Assembly (NCBI GenBank): GCA_041623475.1
Contig: JBFJWU010000020.1
Span: 1 to 18,365 of the forward strand
Reading direction: 5' to 3'
Length of the DNA: 18,365 nt
Source of the DNA: JBFJWU01 sp041623475 [NCBI: bacterium]
Lineage (GTDB): Bacteria > J088
The translations under genes were made by a program, and so were the position numbers. Positions 1 through 7,340 of the stretch are shown one piece after another. Position 1 is the stretch's first letter. Each line of letters begins with the position of its first letter. The notes under the pieces are model-generated. The model was not told the origin of the DNA and did no database searches. It saw only the letters and a list, made by a program, of their open reading frames with translations.

Positions 1-870
1 ATCCTGCGGGCCAGCCAGGGGCAGACCCGGATCGCCATCGACGAAGAGGGCGGGCCTGTACGTCGTTTGCCCGAACCCTTTGCCCCATTCCCGGCTGCTG
101 AATACTGGCAGGAAAACGGCATCGATGCTGACCAGGTCGAGGCGGCCCATCAACGACTGGCCGGCGCTTTGGCTGGACTGGGATTTGCAATCGATTTTGC
201 CCCGGTCGCCGACCTGCATGTCATCGATAACCATCCGGCGCTGAACGGGCGGTGCTTCGCCAGCGATCCCGGCGATGCTGCCCGCCTGGTCGCGGCCGCT
301 GTGACCGGACTGCAGTCTGGCGGTGTCAATGCGTGCGCAAAGCATTTCCCAGGCCACGGATCGGTCCTCACCGACAGCCACGTTGAACTGGACACACTGG
401 ATGTGGACATTAACCTGGCCAATACCCGGGAGCTGGTTCCGTTTCGGGCGGCGATCGCGGCTGACGTTCGCTTGATAATGACCGCCCATTTTCATTGGCC
501 CGCGCTGGACCCACTGCGACAGACCACATTCAGCCCTGAATTGATCCAACTGCTGCGCTCGCAGTTGAAGTTCACAGGCGTCATCCTGACTGACGACCTG
601 GAAATGGCCGCCGTCGCCCAGGCGACCCCACCCGGAGAGGCTGCGGTACTCGCGTTAGCCGCCGGATATGATGCGGTCCTGTTGTGCAAATCCATTGAAC
701 GGGCCCAGGGCGCCGCTGAAACCGTTATTCGCGAGCTGGAAACATCATCGGCGTTCCGGTCGATGCTCGAGACGGCAGCCGGACGGATCTCGCGCCTGCA
801 GACCCGGATCCAGACCGACCTGGCATCGAGTGTCGATCGATCCGGTGATACGTCAACATGGCTGGATTAG
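1..870 (+). CDS. nagZ: Beta-N-acetylhexosaminidase NagZ (5'-truncated by window edge)
   Basis: Glycoside hydrolase family 3 enzyme. It acts in the cytoplasm, removing GlcNAc from GlcNAc-1,6-anhydroMurNAc-peptides during peptidoglycan recycling. The frame is open from base 1, so the N-terminus (roughly the first 50 residues by family length) lies outside the window. In window residue numbering, AIDEEGG opens the visible part. KHFPGHG is at 114-120, followed by DSH at 125-127, the mobile loop carrying the catalytic His/Asp dyad characteristic of NagZ. TDDLEM near 197-202 holds the nucleophile Asp. The stop TAG at 868-870 overlaps the next gene by 13 bp, so translation is probably coupled. Identification is firm from these motifs; only the 5' end is unknown. 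Confidence 0.93.
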   Translation: MLRASQGQTRIAIDEEGGPVRRLPEPFAPFPAAEYWQENGIDADQVEAAHQRLAGALAGLGFAIDFAPVADLHVIDNHPALNGRCFASDPGDAARLVAAAVTGLQSGGVNACAKHFPGHGSVLTDSHVELDTLDVDINLANTRELVPFRAAIAADVRLIMTAHFHWPALDPLRQTTFSPELIQLLRSQLKFTGVILTDDLEMAAVAQATPPGEAAVLALAAGYDAVLLCKSIERAQGAAETVIRELETSSAFRSMLETAAGRISRLQTRIQTDLASSVDRSGDTSTWLD

Positions 871-1514
871 AGGCCGTCGTATTTGACCTGGACGGGACAC
901 TGGTCGACAGCCGCCAACATATCCTCAATTACAACCGCGACCTGTTTGCAGCGGTCAACCTGCCATTTCCAGAAAACGAAGCCGAAGCGTTTCTGACGCT
1001 GGACCGGGTGGCGCTGGAAAGACGCTTTTTCGGGCAGGTCGATCGTCCGGATGTCGTCGAATTTCGGCGTCGTGCCCGCTACCTGGACCGACTGGGCGAA
1101 ATTGTCCCCGCCCCGGGTGCAGACGAACTATTGCGTGATCTGACGTATCGGGATGTTGCCCTGGCTATCCTGACCAACCGCGGCCACAGCACCCGCCCAC
1201 TGCTGGACTTGCTTGGCTGGCGAGGCTACTTTCGCGCGATCGTCGCGGCAGACGACGATCCAGAACCAAAACCGGCACCTGACGGCATGATCTCAATCCT
1301 CAGGGAACTGGATGTTTCGGCGGATTGCGCAATGATGGTTGGCGACAGCATCCTTGACATCCGGGCCGCGGCCGCGGCCGGGGTTCGATCGTGCTCAGTC
1401 GGCGGGCAACCGGTCCCCGGATCAGAGATCCATTTTCAATCATTGTCAGGTGTCTCGGACTGGCTGGCCCGGGGTGCGCCCGGGCCGGAGCCGGGGCAGC
1501 CGTTTGCTCTTTGA
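858..1514 (+). CDS. HAD-superfamily phosphatase (phosphoglycolate phosphatase/MupP-like)
   Basis: A 218-residue haloacid dehalogenase family hydrolase. Motif I is FDLDGTLVDS (nucleophile Asp10, acid/base Asp12). Motif II is Thr106 in AILTNRGH, motif III is Lys138 in EPKPAP, and motif IV is GDSILD at 162-167. A helical cap sits between motifs I and II, as in phosphoglycolate phosphatases. The ATG start overlaps the 3' end of nagZ by 13 bp, so the two are probably co-translated. Known family members that sit in cell-wall recycling include MupP, the MurNAc-6-phosphate phosphatase of pseudomonads. The overlap with nagZ makes that role attractive, but sequence motifs alone cannot separate it from Gph or other HAD phosphatases. 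The C-terminal 15 residues are Gly/Pro-rich and are encoded by a strong hairpin. Confidence 0.85.
   Translation: MAGLEAVVFDLDGTLVDSRQHILNYNRDLFAAVNLPFPENEAEAFLTLDRVALERRFFGQVDRPDVVEFRRRARYLDRLGEIVPAPGADELLRDLTYRDVALAILTNRGHSTRPLLDLLGWRGYFRAIVAADDDPEPKPAPDGMISILRELDVSADCAMMVGDSILDIRAAAAAGVRSCSVGGQPVPGSEIHFQSLSGVSDWLARGAPGPEPGQPFAL
1466..1486. repeat. Perfect 8-bp GC inverted repeat (hairpin)
   Basis: GGCCCGGG at 1466-1473 is followed by a 5-nt loop and CCCGGGCC at 1479-1486. The stem is perfect, can extend by a G-T wobble and one more C-G pair, and should be very stable. It lies inside the last codons of the HAD gene. Read from the opposite strand, it lies about 40 nt after the stop of the convergent HEAT-repeat gene, so it would form in that transcript's 3' UTR. 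No T-tract follows on either side, so it is not a canonical intrinsic terminator. It may act as an RNA 3'-end stabiliser or polymerase barrier between convergent genes. Confidence 0.5.
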
Positions 1515-1526
1515 CCAGTTGCCCGG

Positions 1527-2105
1527 CTAGCCGTCTGCTGGTGCAAGATTGCCGATGGCCATGGCAGCTGCAGCCCGAATCCTTGGATTGTCGGATGCCA
1601 GTTGCCCGATCAACACGGATTCTGCGGCCGCGTCACCGATCCGACCGAGCGCCTGGACCGCACGTTCGCGCCCCTCGTCGTCCAGGCCATCGATCAACTG
1701 CGAAATAGGTGCCACGGCCCGTCGATCGCGCAGCTGCCCGAGTGTTTCCAAAACTGCGGTCTGAACTACACTTGAATACGACGCGAGACCTTCGACCAGT
1801 GGCTTGACCAGCCTGGGGTCCCGCATTTCCGACAGAACCCTGGCCGCGGCTGCCGCCACATCTTCAATTGGATGCCGGAGCGCCTGGACCAGGACTTTCA
1901 ATGACTCGTCACCCGGGATCTTGCCGATTCCGTAGATCGCACGAACCTGTTCAGATTTTTCCGATGATTTCAGGGCCGTCATCAGATGCTGAAAACTGGA
2001 CGCGGCATCCAGCCGCTCGAGGGCAGCATTGGCAACTTTCTGAACGGCCGGATGAGGGTCATCCAGCAGCCCGATCAATGCCTGCCTGCGTTCGTCATCC
2101 GACAT
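1527..2105 (-). CDS. HEAT-repeat protein (PBS-lyase-like repeats)
   Basis: A 192-residue all-helical repeat protein. It has about five repeats of roughly 30 residues with the HEAT/PBS-lyase signature of a short helix, Asp or Asn, then Val-Arg/Ala-rich second helix. Examples are LLDDPHPAVQKVANAALERL (13-32), ALRHPIEDVAAAAARVLSEM, GLASYSSVVQTAVLETLGQL and QLASDNPRIRAAAAMAIGNL. Such repeats form a protein-binding scaffold; no catalytic motif is visible. I chose the ATG at 2105. An in-frame GTG at 2144 would place the start almost on top of a TTGACA element, and the added residues are Arg/Gly-rich and do not form a repeat. It follows the RNB exoribonuclease on the same strand by about 108 bp, so it may share that transcript or use its own promoter. 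The binding partner is unknown. Confidence 0.78.
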   Translation of the reverse strand: MSDDERRQALIGLLDDPHPAVQKVANAALERLDAASSFQHLMTALKSSEKSEQVRAIYGIGKIPGDESLKVLVQALRHPIEDVAAAAARVLSEMRDPRLVKPLVEGLASYSSVVQTAVLETLGQLRDRRAVAPISQLIDGLDDEGRERAVQALGRIGDAAAESVLIGQLASDNPRIRAAAAMAIGNLAPADG

Positions 2106-2123
2106 GTTGCTGGTGAACCCCCG

Positions 2124-2151
2124 CTGATATCCGCCGCGACACACCTGTCAA
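2124..2151 (-). promoter_or_regulatory. Candidate promoter for the HEAT-repeat gene
   Basis: On the minus strand a perfect TTGACA (2151-2146) is followed after 16 nt by TATCAG (2129-2124), a 4-of-6 match to a -10 box. The predicted transcript would begin near 2117, about 12 nt before the ATG at 2105. The -35 match is strong and the -10 weak, so this is a prediction only. Confidence 0.3.
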
Positions 2152-2213
2152 CACGACGGCAACCAAAATGTTATCGGAACAGATATTGAATGTCCAGCGG
2201 TTTCCACTGCCAG

Positions 2214-4112
2214 TCAACCCCAGCGGAATTCGATCGCTCCTCGTTCCGAATCGACTGATACAAGCTCAATCGGGCTGCCTGGGGCAGCTCCGTGGCGACG
2301 AACCATTAAGTCACGCAAGCCGATCGGCCTGATATGCACCCGCACCCGTTCGCTGCCGGGCGGTCCTGGCTCGATTGCCTGGACCGACAACGCGGTATCG
2401 GGATGCGCCTCCAGATAGCGCAACTTCCAGTATTTCGCCGCTGCCTGGCTCCAGCGCCGGACCTCGTTAAGCCCCGCGTCTGCAGTACTGACCAACTGCG
2501 AGACTTCGTTTGAACTGAGGACATCGCCGTCGGCAATGCCCCGAAGCTGGCGCTGGACAATAATATCTGTAAACCGGCGAATCGGGCTGGTCATGAAAAC
2601 GTAGTGGTTGACACCCAGTCCGTAATGGGGCCCGGGCTGAAGCTTGACGTGGGCTGGCGCCCGCGGGTCATCAGCATCTTCCTGAACCCGAAACGGTGCC
2701 GCAGCTTTGGCATCGGCCAACAATTGTCCGGCAGCAGAATTTGCCAGGATCATCGCTTCCTTGACAATACGCCGGGCTCCTTCGCCAGACTTCATCGTTA
2801 CCAGCCCACCCGGGTGGCCGTTCTGTACCTCGACCATTGCATCCTGAATGTCGGTTTCCATGGCGCCGTTGGCTTCCCGGGCTTCTGTCAGGCGTCGGGC
2901 CAGCTTGTCCAGGAACAACCAATCCGGATTCTGGTCTCGAACCTGCTGGTCAACCTGATCGTACGTCCGGGCGGCATCCACTGTAACGGCTCCGCGCCGA
3001 AAGCCAACCAGCCGGGCTGGCTGGTCTGCATCCAGGTCGACAGCGAACTCCATTACGAATGCATTTCGAGCCTTACCCGGATCCAGGCTGAACTGCCCGA
3101 TTCCAATCGACGGCGGCAGCATCGGTACCCGCCCCGTCGGCAGGTACAGGGTCGAACCAATCTTCAGGGCGGCTTGCGCGACGCCATCGTCTCGGTCCAG
3201 CAAAACACTTAGATCTGCAACCGCGACTTCCAGGCGACCCGTCGTCGACGACAGGCGGTTAAGGCCAATTGCATCATCCCGTTCGTCGGTACCTTCGTCA
3301 TCCACCGCAACCAGCCCGGTCGTTGGCACCGGCTCGGCGACAGCGAATGGCTCTGACGGCTGGAATCGATCCAAAAACGCGCGGTGGTCGTTGACCAGGG
3401 CATTTCCGGACAGCCACGGGTCTTTATCGGACAACAGGCTGGCCGCAAAGTAGCCGATTGGCCAGCGTATCCCGGCATCGTTGTAGCAGGCCCTCAGCAG
3501 CGGACCGACCACCTGGATCGCAGGTGCCAGTTCCGGGTCTTCAAAAGACAGGGTCACCGACCGAATCGCATCGCGGACAGCATCATCACGGGATGCCCAT
3601 TCGGCCAGGTCCCACTCACCGTCTTTCACTCGCGCTGCGTCCTGCGTCAACCGTTGCCGGACTTCATCCGCAGCCCGACGGGCCGCGGCCCTGGCCTGGG
3701 CTTCAGCCAGTTCCTGCTCACCTCGAACGACAAACCGGGTTCGGCCAACCCGGCCAAAGTACTCCGGATACTCCCATATCAGCAGCCAAACCCACCCCGC
3801 ATCCGAGCGCTCATCCAGGCCGGACGCCGCCACCAGGGCGGAAACGGTCATTTCCTGGCCTGCGAGACCGGCGACCTGTTCCCAGAATTCGTTGATGTCC
3901 GCGGCATCCGCGCGCTGTTTGATTGTAGTCACGTCGGCAAGCGTTCCGTCGGTTACAACCGACACATCGGCAGGCCGGAGCCGTCGCTGCCGACCGTCCT
4001 GCTGGACGACAAGCTTGTCGTCAACAAGCTCGCAGACACCCCAGGCGGGCTTGCCGCCCTGGATCCATCCGATCAGGTCGCCAGGATTGATATTGGCTTT
4101 GCTGTTGCTCAT
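2214..4112 (-). CDS. RNB-domain exoribonuclease (RNase II/R family, compact form)
   Basis: A 632-residue predicted 3'-5' processive exoribonuclease. The N-terminus (about 1-55) looks like a small beta-barrel and is followed by a winged-helix-like segment around 85-130. The RNB catalytic core begins with VDDEGTDERDDA near 270-281, the metal-binding Asp cluster. The C-terminal core motif FMTSPIRRFTD at about 506-516 is diagnostic. In E. coli RNase II the cluster is D-x4-T/S-x-D-x-D-D; here the middle Asp is Glu277, a variant I recall from the chloroplast/cyanobacterial RNR-like branch. The C-terminal S1 domain is short or degenerate. I chose the ATG at 4112 (MSNSKANINPGD). An upstream ATG at 4217 would add 35 Cys/Arg-rich residues unlike the family and would run through the dyad upstream of lysA. 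It is probably transcribed divergently from lysA. Confidence 0.85.
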   Translation of the reverse strand: MSNSKANINPGDLIGWIQGGKPAWGVCELVDDKLVVQQDGRQRRLRPADVSVVTDGTLADVTTIKQRADAADINEFWEQVAGLAGQEMTVSALVAASGLDERSDAGWVWLLIWEYPEYFGRVGRTRFVVRGEQELAEAQARAAARRAADEVRQRLTQDAARVKDGEWDLAEWASRDDAVRDAIRSVTLSFEDPELAPAIQVVGPLLRACYNDAGIRWPIGYFAASLLSDKDPWLSGNALVNDHRAFLDRFQPSEPFAVAEPVPTTGLVAVDDEGTDERDDAIGLNRLSSTTGRLEVAVADLSVLLDRDDGVAQAALKIGSTLYLPTGRVPMLPPSIGIGQFSLDPGKARNAFVMEFAVDLDADQPARLVGFRRGAVTVDAARTYDQVDQQVRDQNPDWLFLDKLARRLTEAREANGAMETDIQDAMVEVQNGHPGGLVTMKSGEGARRIVKEAMILANSAAGQLLADAKAAAPFRVQEDADDPRAPAHVKLQPGPHYGLGVNHYVFMTSPIRRFTDIIVQRQLRGIADGDVLSSNEVSQLVSTADAGLNEVRRWSQAAAKYWKLRYLEAHPDTALSVQAIEPGPPGSERVRVHIRPIGLRDLMVRRHGAAPGSPIELVSVDSERGAIEFRWG

Positions 4113-4167
4113 GGAGACTGAATTGATCACCTGGACTGCGACACGCCGCGCAAACACCGATCGGCAG

Positions 4168-4196
4168 CATTGTCGCGGGTCGCAGGAATCATTGTC
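4168..4196. repeat. Direct repeats CATTGTC, 22 bp apart
   Basis: CATTGTC occurs at 4168-4174 and 4190-4196, start-to-start 22 bp, close to two helical turns. Both lie in the intergenic region between the divergent RNase gene and lysA, directly beside the dyad at 4198-4216. They could be a paired regulator site, or chance. Confidence 0.25.
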
Positions 4197-4197
4197 A

Positions 4198-4216
4198 TGG
4201 TAACACCCGGTTACCA
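4198..4216. promoter_or_regulatory. Palindromic LysR-type operator candidate upstream of lysA
   Basis: A perfect 7-bp dyad: TGGTAAC (4198-4204), 5 bp, GTTACCA (4210-4216). Its core, T at 4201 to A at 4213, has the T-N11-A spacing that defines LysR-type transcription factor boxes. Its centre (4207) is about 58 bp before the transcription start predicted from the -10-like element at 4253-4258, close to the usual position of activator-bound LysR-type sites. In E. coli, lysA is activated by LysR; no lysR gene is present in this window. The dyad is seen; the regulator is inferred. Confidence 0.45.
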
Positions 4217-4252
4217 CCCATCGAAACGCTGCGCAGGAACGGCAACGGGCCG

Positions 4253-4258
4253 TACAAT
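4253..4258 (+). promoter_or_regulatory. Candidate -10 element for the lysA operon
   Basis: TACAAT (5 of 6 bases of TATAAT), 34 nt before the chosen lysA ATG. No good -35 hexamer is found 16-18 bp upstream (TGCGCA-like sequence there), which would fit an activator-dependent promoter together with the dyad at 4198-4216. Confidence 0.35.
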
Positions 4259-4292
4259 AAAGTGTTTCCCGCCTGGACTTTCGGATGACTTA

Positions 4293-5579
4293 ATGGGCGA
4301 TTTTCAGGAACCGTTTCTTCCCCACGGGTTTGAACGCCGCGACGGGCGCCTGTGGTGCGAGTCAGTTGACATGCAACGAATTGCCGATGTATGCGGGACG
4401 CCGACGTATGTCTACAGCCTGGGCCACATCCGGCACCAGCTGCTGCGACTGCGCGAGGCCCTCGTCCAGTTGTCACCGACGGTTTGTTTTGCAATCAAGG
4501 CCAATGACAATGGTGCGATCCTCTCAGAACTGGTGAACCAGGATTGCGGGTTTGACGTTGTCAGCGGCGGCGAACTTCGGCGCGCACTTGCTGCGGGTGC
4601 CGATCCGGCAAAAATCGTCTTCAGTGGTGTCGGCAAGTCGCTTGCCGAAATTCAACTTGCAGTCGAAACCGGAATCCGGTCAATCAACATTGAAAGCGTC
4701 GCCGAAGCGGAAAACGTTATTGCCGTTGCCGGCCGCCACGATGGGCCCGTCCGGGTCGCCGTCCGCGTCAATCCCGATGTTGATCCGTCGACCCATCCGA
4801 AAATCGCTACAGGCCTGGCTGAATCCAAATTTGGCGTTGCCTGGCAGCAGGCACCCGAACTCTACCGGCAACTTGCGGCCGCAGACAACGTTCTGCCGGT
4901 GGGGATTGCATTCCATATTGGCAGCCAGTTGCTGGACACCACTCCCGTGGCAGACGCGCTGGCCCGGATCCTTGAACTGGTTGACCAGTTGGAAGCTGAC
5001 GGGATAAATATTGAAATGATTGATGTCGGTGGTGGCATCGGTATCCCCTACGGACCCGGCCAGGCCGAACCGGACCTGGTTGCATATGGCCGGCAGATGG
5101 AAACGCTACTGGCCGGACGTTCAATTGAACTGTTCCTCGAGCCAGGTCGATTCCTTGTCGGCAATTCCGGAGCATTGCTGACAACGGTTATGTATCGAAA
5201 GGCCGCCGGGTCAAAGTCGCTGATGGTGGTGGATGCGTCCATGTCCGAACTGCTGCGCCCGGCACTGTATGATGCGTCACATGTCGTTGTTCCGGTGGTC
5301 GACGGGGACGCTGCCGGTCCTGTCGACCTGGTCGGCCCCGTATGCGAATCGACCGACGTCCTCGCGCGTAGTGTCCGCCTGCCGGATCTCCGCGCCGGGG
5401 ATTCCCTGGCGATTCTCAGTTGCGGTGCCTATGGCTCGGTGATGTCCAGCACATACAATACACGGCCGCGACCAACTGAAGTGATTGTGTCCGGTGATCA
5501 ATTTGCCGTATCGCGGATGCGGGAAACAGTTCAGGAAATCCTGGCCCGCGACGTTCGCAAACTGGCGTGGCAGTCGTGA
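4293..5579 (+). CDS. lysA: Diaminopimelate decarboxylase LysA
   Basis: A PLP-dependent, alanine-racemase-fold decarboxylase of 428 residues, the usual length. It converts meso-diaminopimelate to L-lysine and CO2 in the cytoplasm. Visible motifs: CFAIKAN with the PLP-binding Lys69; HIGSQ at 208-212; DVGGGIGIPYG at 244-254 (phosphate-binding Gly loop); EPGR at 283-286; GPVCEST with catalytic Cys351 in the C-terminal beta domain; and GAYG with Tyr380 contacting PLP. I chose the ATG at 4293 because the family begins about 20 residues before the first conserved strand. A longer frame from 4170 would translate the upstream regulatory region. The stop TGA (5577-5579) overlaps the GTG of dapF in GTGA. 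It is the first gene of a lysA-dapF-dapA-dapB run. Confidence 0.96.
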   Translation: MGDFQEPFLPHGFERRDGRLWCESVDMQRIADVCGTPTYVYSLGHIRHQLLRLREALVQLSPTVCFAIKANDNGAILSELVNQDCGFDVVSGGELRRALAAGADPAKIVFSGVGKSLAEIQLAVETGIRSINIESVAEAENVIAVAGRHDGPVRVAVRVNPDVDPSTHPKIATGLAESKFGVAWQQAPELYRQLAAADNVLPVGIAFHIGSQLLDTTPVADALARILELVDQLEADGINIEMIDVGGGIGIPYGPGQAEPDLVAYGRQMETLLAGRSIELFLEPGRFLVGNSGALLTTVMYRKAAGSKSLMVVDASMSELLRPALYDASHVVVPVVDGDAAGPVDLVGPVCESTDVLARSVRLPDLRAGDSLAILSCGAYGSVMSSTYNTRPRPTEVIVSGDQFAVSRMRETVQEILARDVRKLAWQS

Positions 5580-6454
5580 CAACCCTGCCGTTTGCCAAAT
5601 ACCACGGTGCCGGTAACGATTTTGTCCTGGCCGACGGTCGCGATTCAGATATTGATTTTGCAAGGACCGCAGCCTTCCTGGCGGATCGCCGATTCGGTGT
5701 CGGATGTGACCAGGTGTTGGTACTGCGCAAGTCCGAAACCGCCGAGACGAGGATGGAAATCTTTAACAGCGACGGTAGTCGCGCCGAAATGTGCGGTAAC
5801 GGAATCCGGGCATTCGTCGCCTGGTGCTGGTCAATTGGCGTTGGATCTGCCCCCGCCATGTCTGTCGAAACGGATGCAGGGGTGATGCAGGTGGACCAGC
5901 GACCGGACCAACTGCTTACGGTCAATATGGGACAACCCGGATTTACCTGGGCGGACATTGCCGCCGACAGCCCGGCAGTTGAGCCGGGTGATCCCGCGGT
6001 CGTTGCTGCGCCGGCTGACTGGCCGGTTCCGGCGGGGCTCATTGGATACGGTATATCCATGGGCAATCCACACCTGGCAATAGCCATCGACCAGCTCGGA
6101 CAGGTTGACCTGGCCGTTGCTGGCCCTGTCATCGAGCACGATGACATGTTTCCCGACCGGATCAATGTCGAGTTTTTCCAGGTCACCGGTGCCGGTTCGA
6201 TTGCTGTCAAGGTCTGGGAACGAGGCGCGGGCGCGACACTCGCCTGTGGCACCGGTGCCTGCGCTGCAGCGGTGGCCGCGATTCATACCGGGCAGGTCAC
6301 CAGCCCGGTTCAGGTGCATATGCCTGGTGGCATGCTCGAGGTTGCCTGGCAATCCGGGGATCCGGTATTCTTGACGGGTCCAGCGGTGGCTGTGGCCACC
6401 GGACAAGTCAATCTCGACGCCCAAGCCAGCCGGAGGCGCGATCTTGGAATTTAA
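5576..6454 (+). CDS. dapF: Diaminopimelate epimerase DapF
   Basis: A cofactor-independent epimerase that interconverts LL- and meso-diaminopimelate, supplying meso-DAP for peptidoglycan and for LysA. The N-terminal signature is KYHGAGNDF. Catalytic Cys73 lies in MCGNGIR and the second catalytic Cys224 in ACGTGACA; both halves of the symmetric fold are complete. I chose the GTG at 5576, which shares GTGA with the lysA stop and puts the first catalytic Cys at position 73, as in E. coli. A GTG three codons earlier (5567) is possible. The 3' end overlaps dapA by 11 bp. The tight lysA-dapF pairing is common in gammaproteobacteria. Confidence 0.95.
   Translation: MTTLPFAKYHGAGNDFVLADGRDSDIDFARTAAFLADRRFGVGCDQVLVLRKSETAETRMEIFNSDGSRAEMCGNGIRAFVAWCWSIGVGSAPAMSVETDAGVMQVDQRPDQLLTVNMGQPGFTWADIAADSPAVEPGDPAVVAAPADWPVPAGLIGYGISMGNPHLAIAIDQLGQVDLAVAGPVIEHDDMFPDRINVEFFQVTGAGSIAVKVWERGAGATLACGTGACAAAVAAIHTGQVTSPVQVHMPGGMLEVAWQSGDPVFLTGPAVAVATGQVNLDAQASRRRDLGI
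6432..6436 (+). promoter_or_regulatory. Ribosome binding site that fixes the TTG start of dapA
   Basis: GGAGG at 6432-6436, 7 nt before TTG at 6444. It lies inside the end of dapF. No ATG lies nearby in the dapA frame, so this strong Shine-Dalgarno match decides the TTG start. Confidence 0.7.
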
Positions 6455-7340
6455 GGGAATATACGTGGCCATTGTCACCCCGTTCAGCGACGACGGGCGC
6501 ATCGACCACGACGCATTGGCAGCGTTGTCCAGCGATCTGGTGGACCAGGGAATCCATGGGCTGGTCCCCTGCGGAACCACTGGCGAAAGCGCAACACTCA
6601 GTCACGACGAGCATCGTCAGGTGGTCGAAACCGTTGTCGGTGCCGTCGGCGGCCGGGTGCCCGTGGTTGCCGGAACGGGATCCAATTCTACGGCCGAAGC
6701 GATCCGCCTGACCAACGATGCCGCCGACGCAGGTGCCGACGGCGCGTTGCTGATCTCGCCGTACTACAACAGACCGACCCAGGCCGGTTTGTTTGCCCAT
6801 TTCGAGACGATCGCCAGCGAGACCGATTTGCCGTTAATCCTCTACAACATCCCCAGCCGGACCGCTGTCGATATCAAGCCAGACACCATTGGTCGGCTGG
6901 CCCGACTGGACCGGATCGTTGGCCTCAAAGAAGCAACCGGCAGCATTACCGTCGCGACAGACATTATTTCGCGGTGCGGCCCGGAGTTCCTGCTGTTTTC
7001 TGGCGATGACGGGATGACACTGCCGATGCTGGCCATTGGTGGACACGGTGTGATCAGCGTCGTTGCCCAACTGGCGCCAGCGCTGATGGTACAGCTGTAC
7101 GAGGCCTTTATTGCCGGCGATCTGGACACGGCCCGGCAGATCAATGGTCGCCTGATGCCATTGATCAATGCCCTGTTTATTGAAACCAACCCGGGACCAA
7201 TCAAGGAAGCTATGTACTATGCCGGTGCCATTCCACGACCGGATCTCCGGTTGCCGCTGGTCCGGGTTGACCTGCCGACGCGGGCTTTACTGCGCAGTGC
7301 AATGGCGCAGGCCGGTATTGACGTGGTCAACGGGCGTTAA
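6444..7340 (+). CDS. dapA: 4-hydroxy-tetrahydrodipicolinate synthase DapA
   Basis: A class I aldolase (TIM barrel) of 298 residues, near the usual 292. It condenses pyruvate with aspartate semialdehyde, the first committed step of the DAP/lysine branch. Motifs: PCGTTGESATLS with Thr45/Thr46; SPYYNRPTQ with Tyr108; LYNIPSRT with catalytic Tyr134 and substrate-binding Arg139; and GLKEATG with the Schiff-base Lys162. It starts with TTG behind a strong GGAGG and overlaps dapF by 11 bp. Its stop TAA touches the dapB ATG with no gap. In many gammaproteobacteria dapA lies with bamC rather than beside lysA, so this order is less usual. Confidence 0.96.
   Translation: MEFKGIYVAIVTPFSDDGRIDHDALAALSSDLVDQGIHGLVPCGTTGESATLSHDEHRQVVETVVGAVGGRVPVVAGTGSNSTAEAIRLTNDAADAGADGALLISPYYNRPTQAGLFAHFETIASETDLPLILYNIPSRTAVDIKPDTIGRLARLDRIVGLKEATGSITVATDIISRCGPEFLLFSGDDGMTLPMLAIGGHGVISVVAQLAPALMVQLYEAFIAGDLDTARQINGRLMPLINALFIETNPGPIKEAMYYAGAIPRPDLRLPLVRVDLPTRALLRSAMAQAGIDVVNGR

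Noticed and set aside
1362-1383. GCGGCC-rich tract that looks like a simple repeat
   Set aside because: It encodes a run of Ala in the HAD helix after motif IV and is explained by codon bias.
3384-4121. Plus-strand open frame of about 245 codons opposite the RNase gene
   Set aside because: No recognisable motif or ribosome binding site; the minus-strand RNB catalytic motifs show which strand codes.
4170-4292. Upstream extension of lysA to an ATG at 4170
   Set aside because: It would add 41 residues not found in LysA proteins and would translate the dyad and the -10-like element.
5416-6252. Minus-strand open frame of about 278 codons opposite dapF
   Set aside because: Low-complexity Ser/Pro/Thr composition, no Shine-Dalgarno, and fully covered by the well-supported dapF gene.
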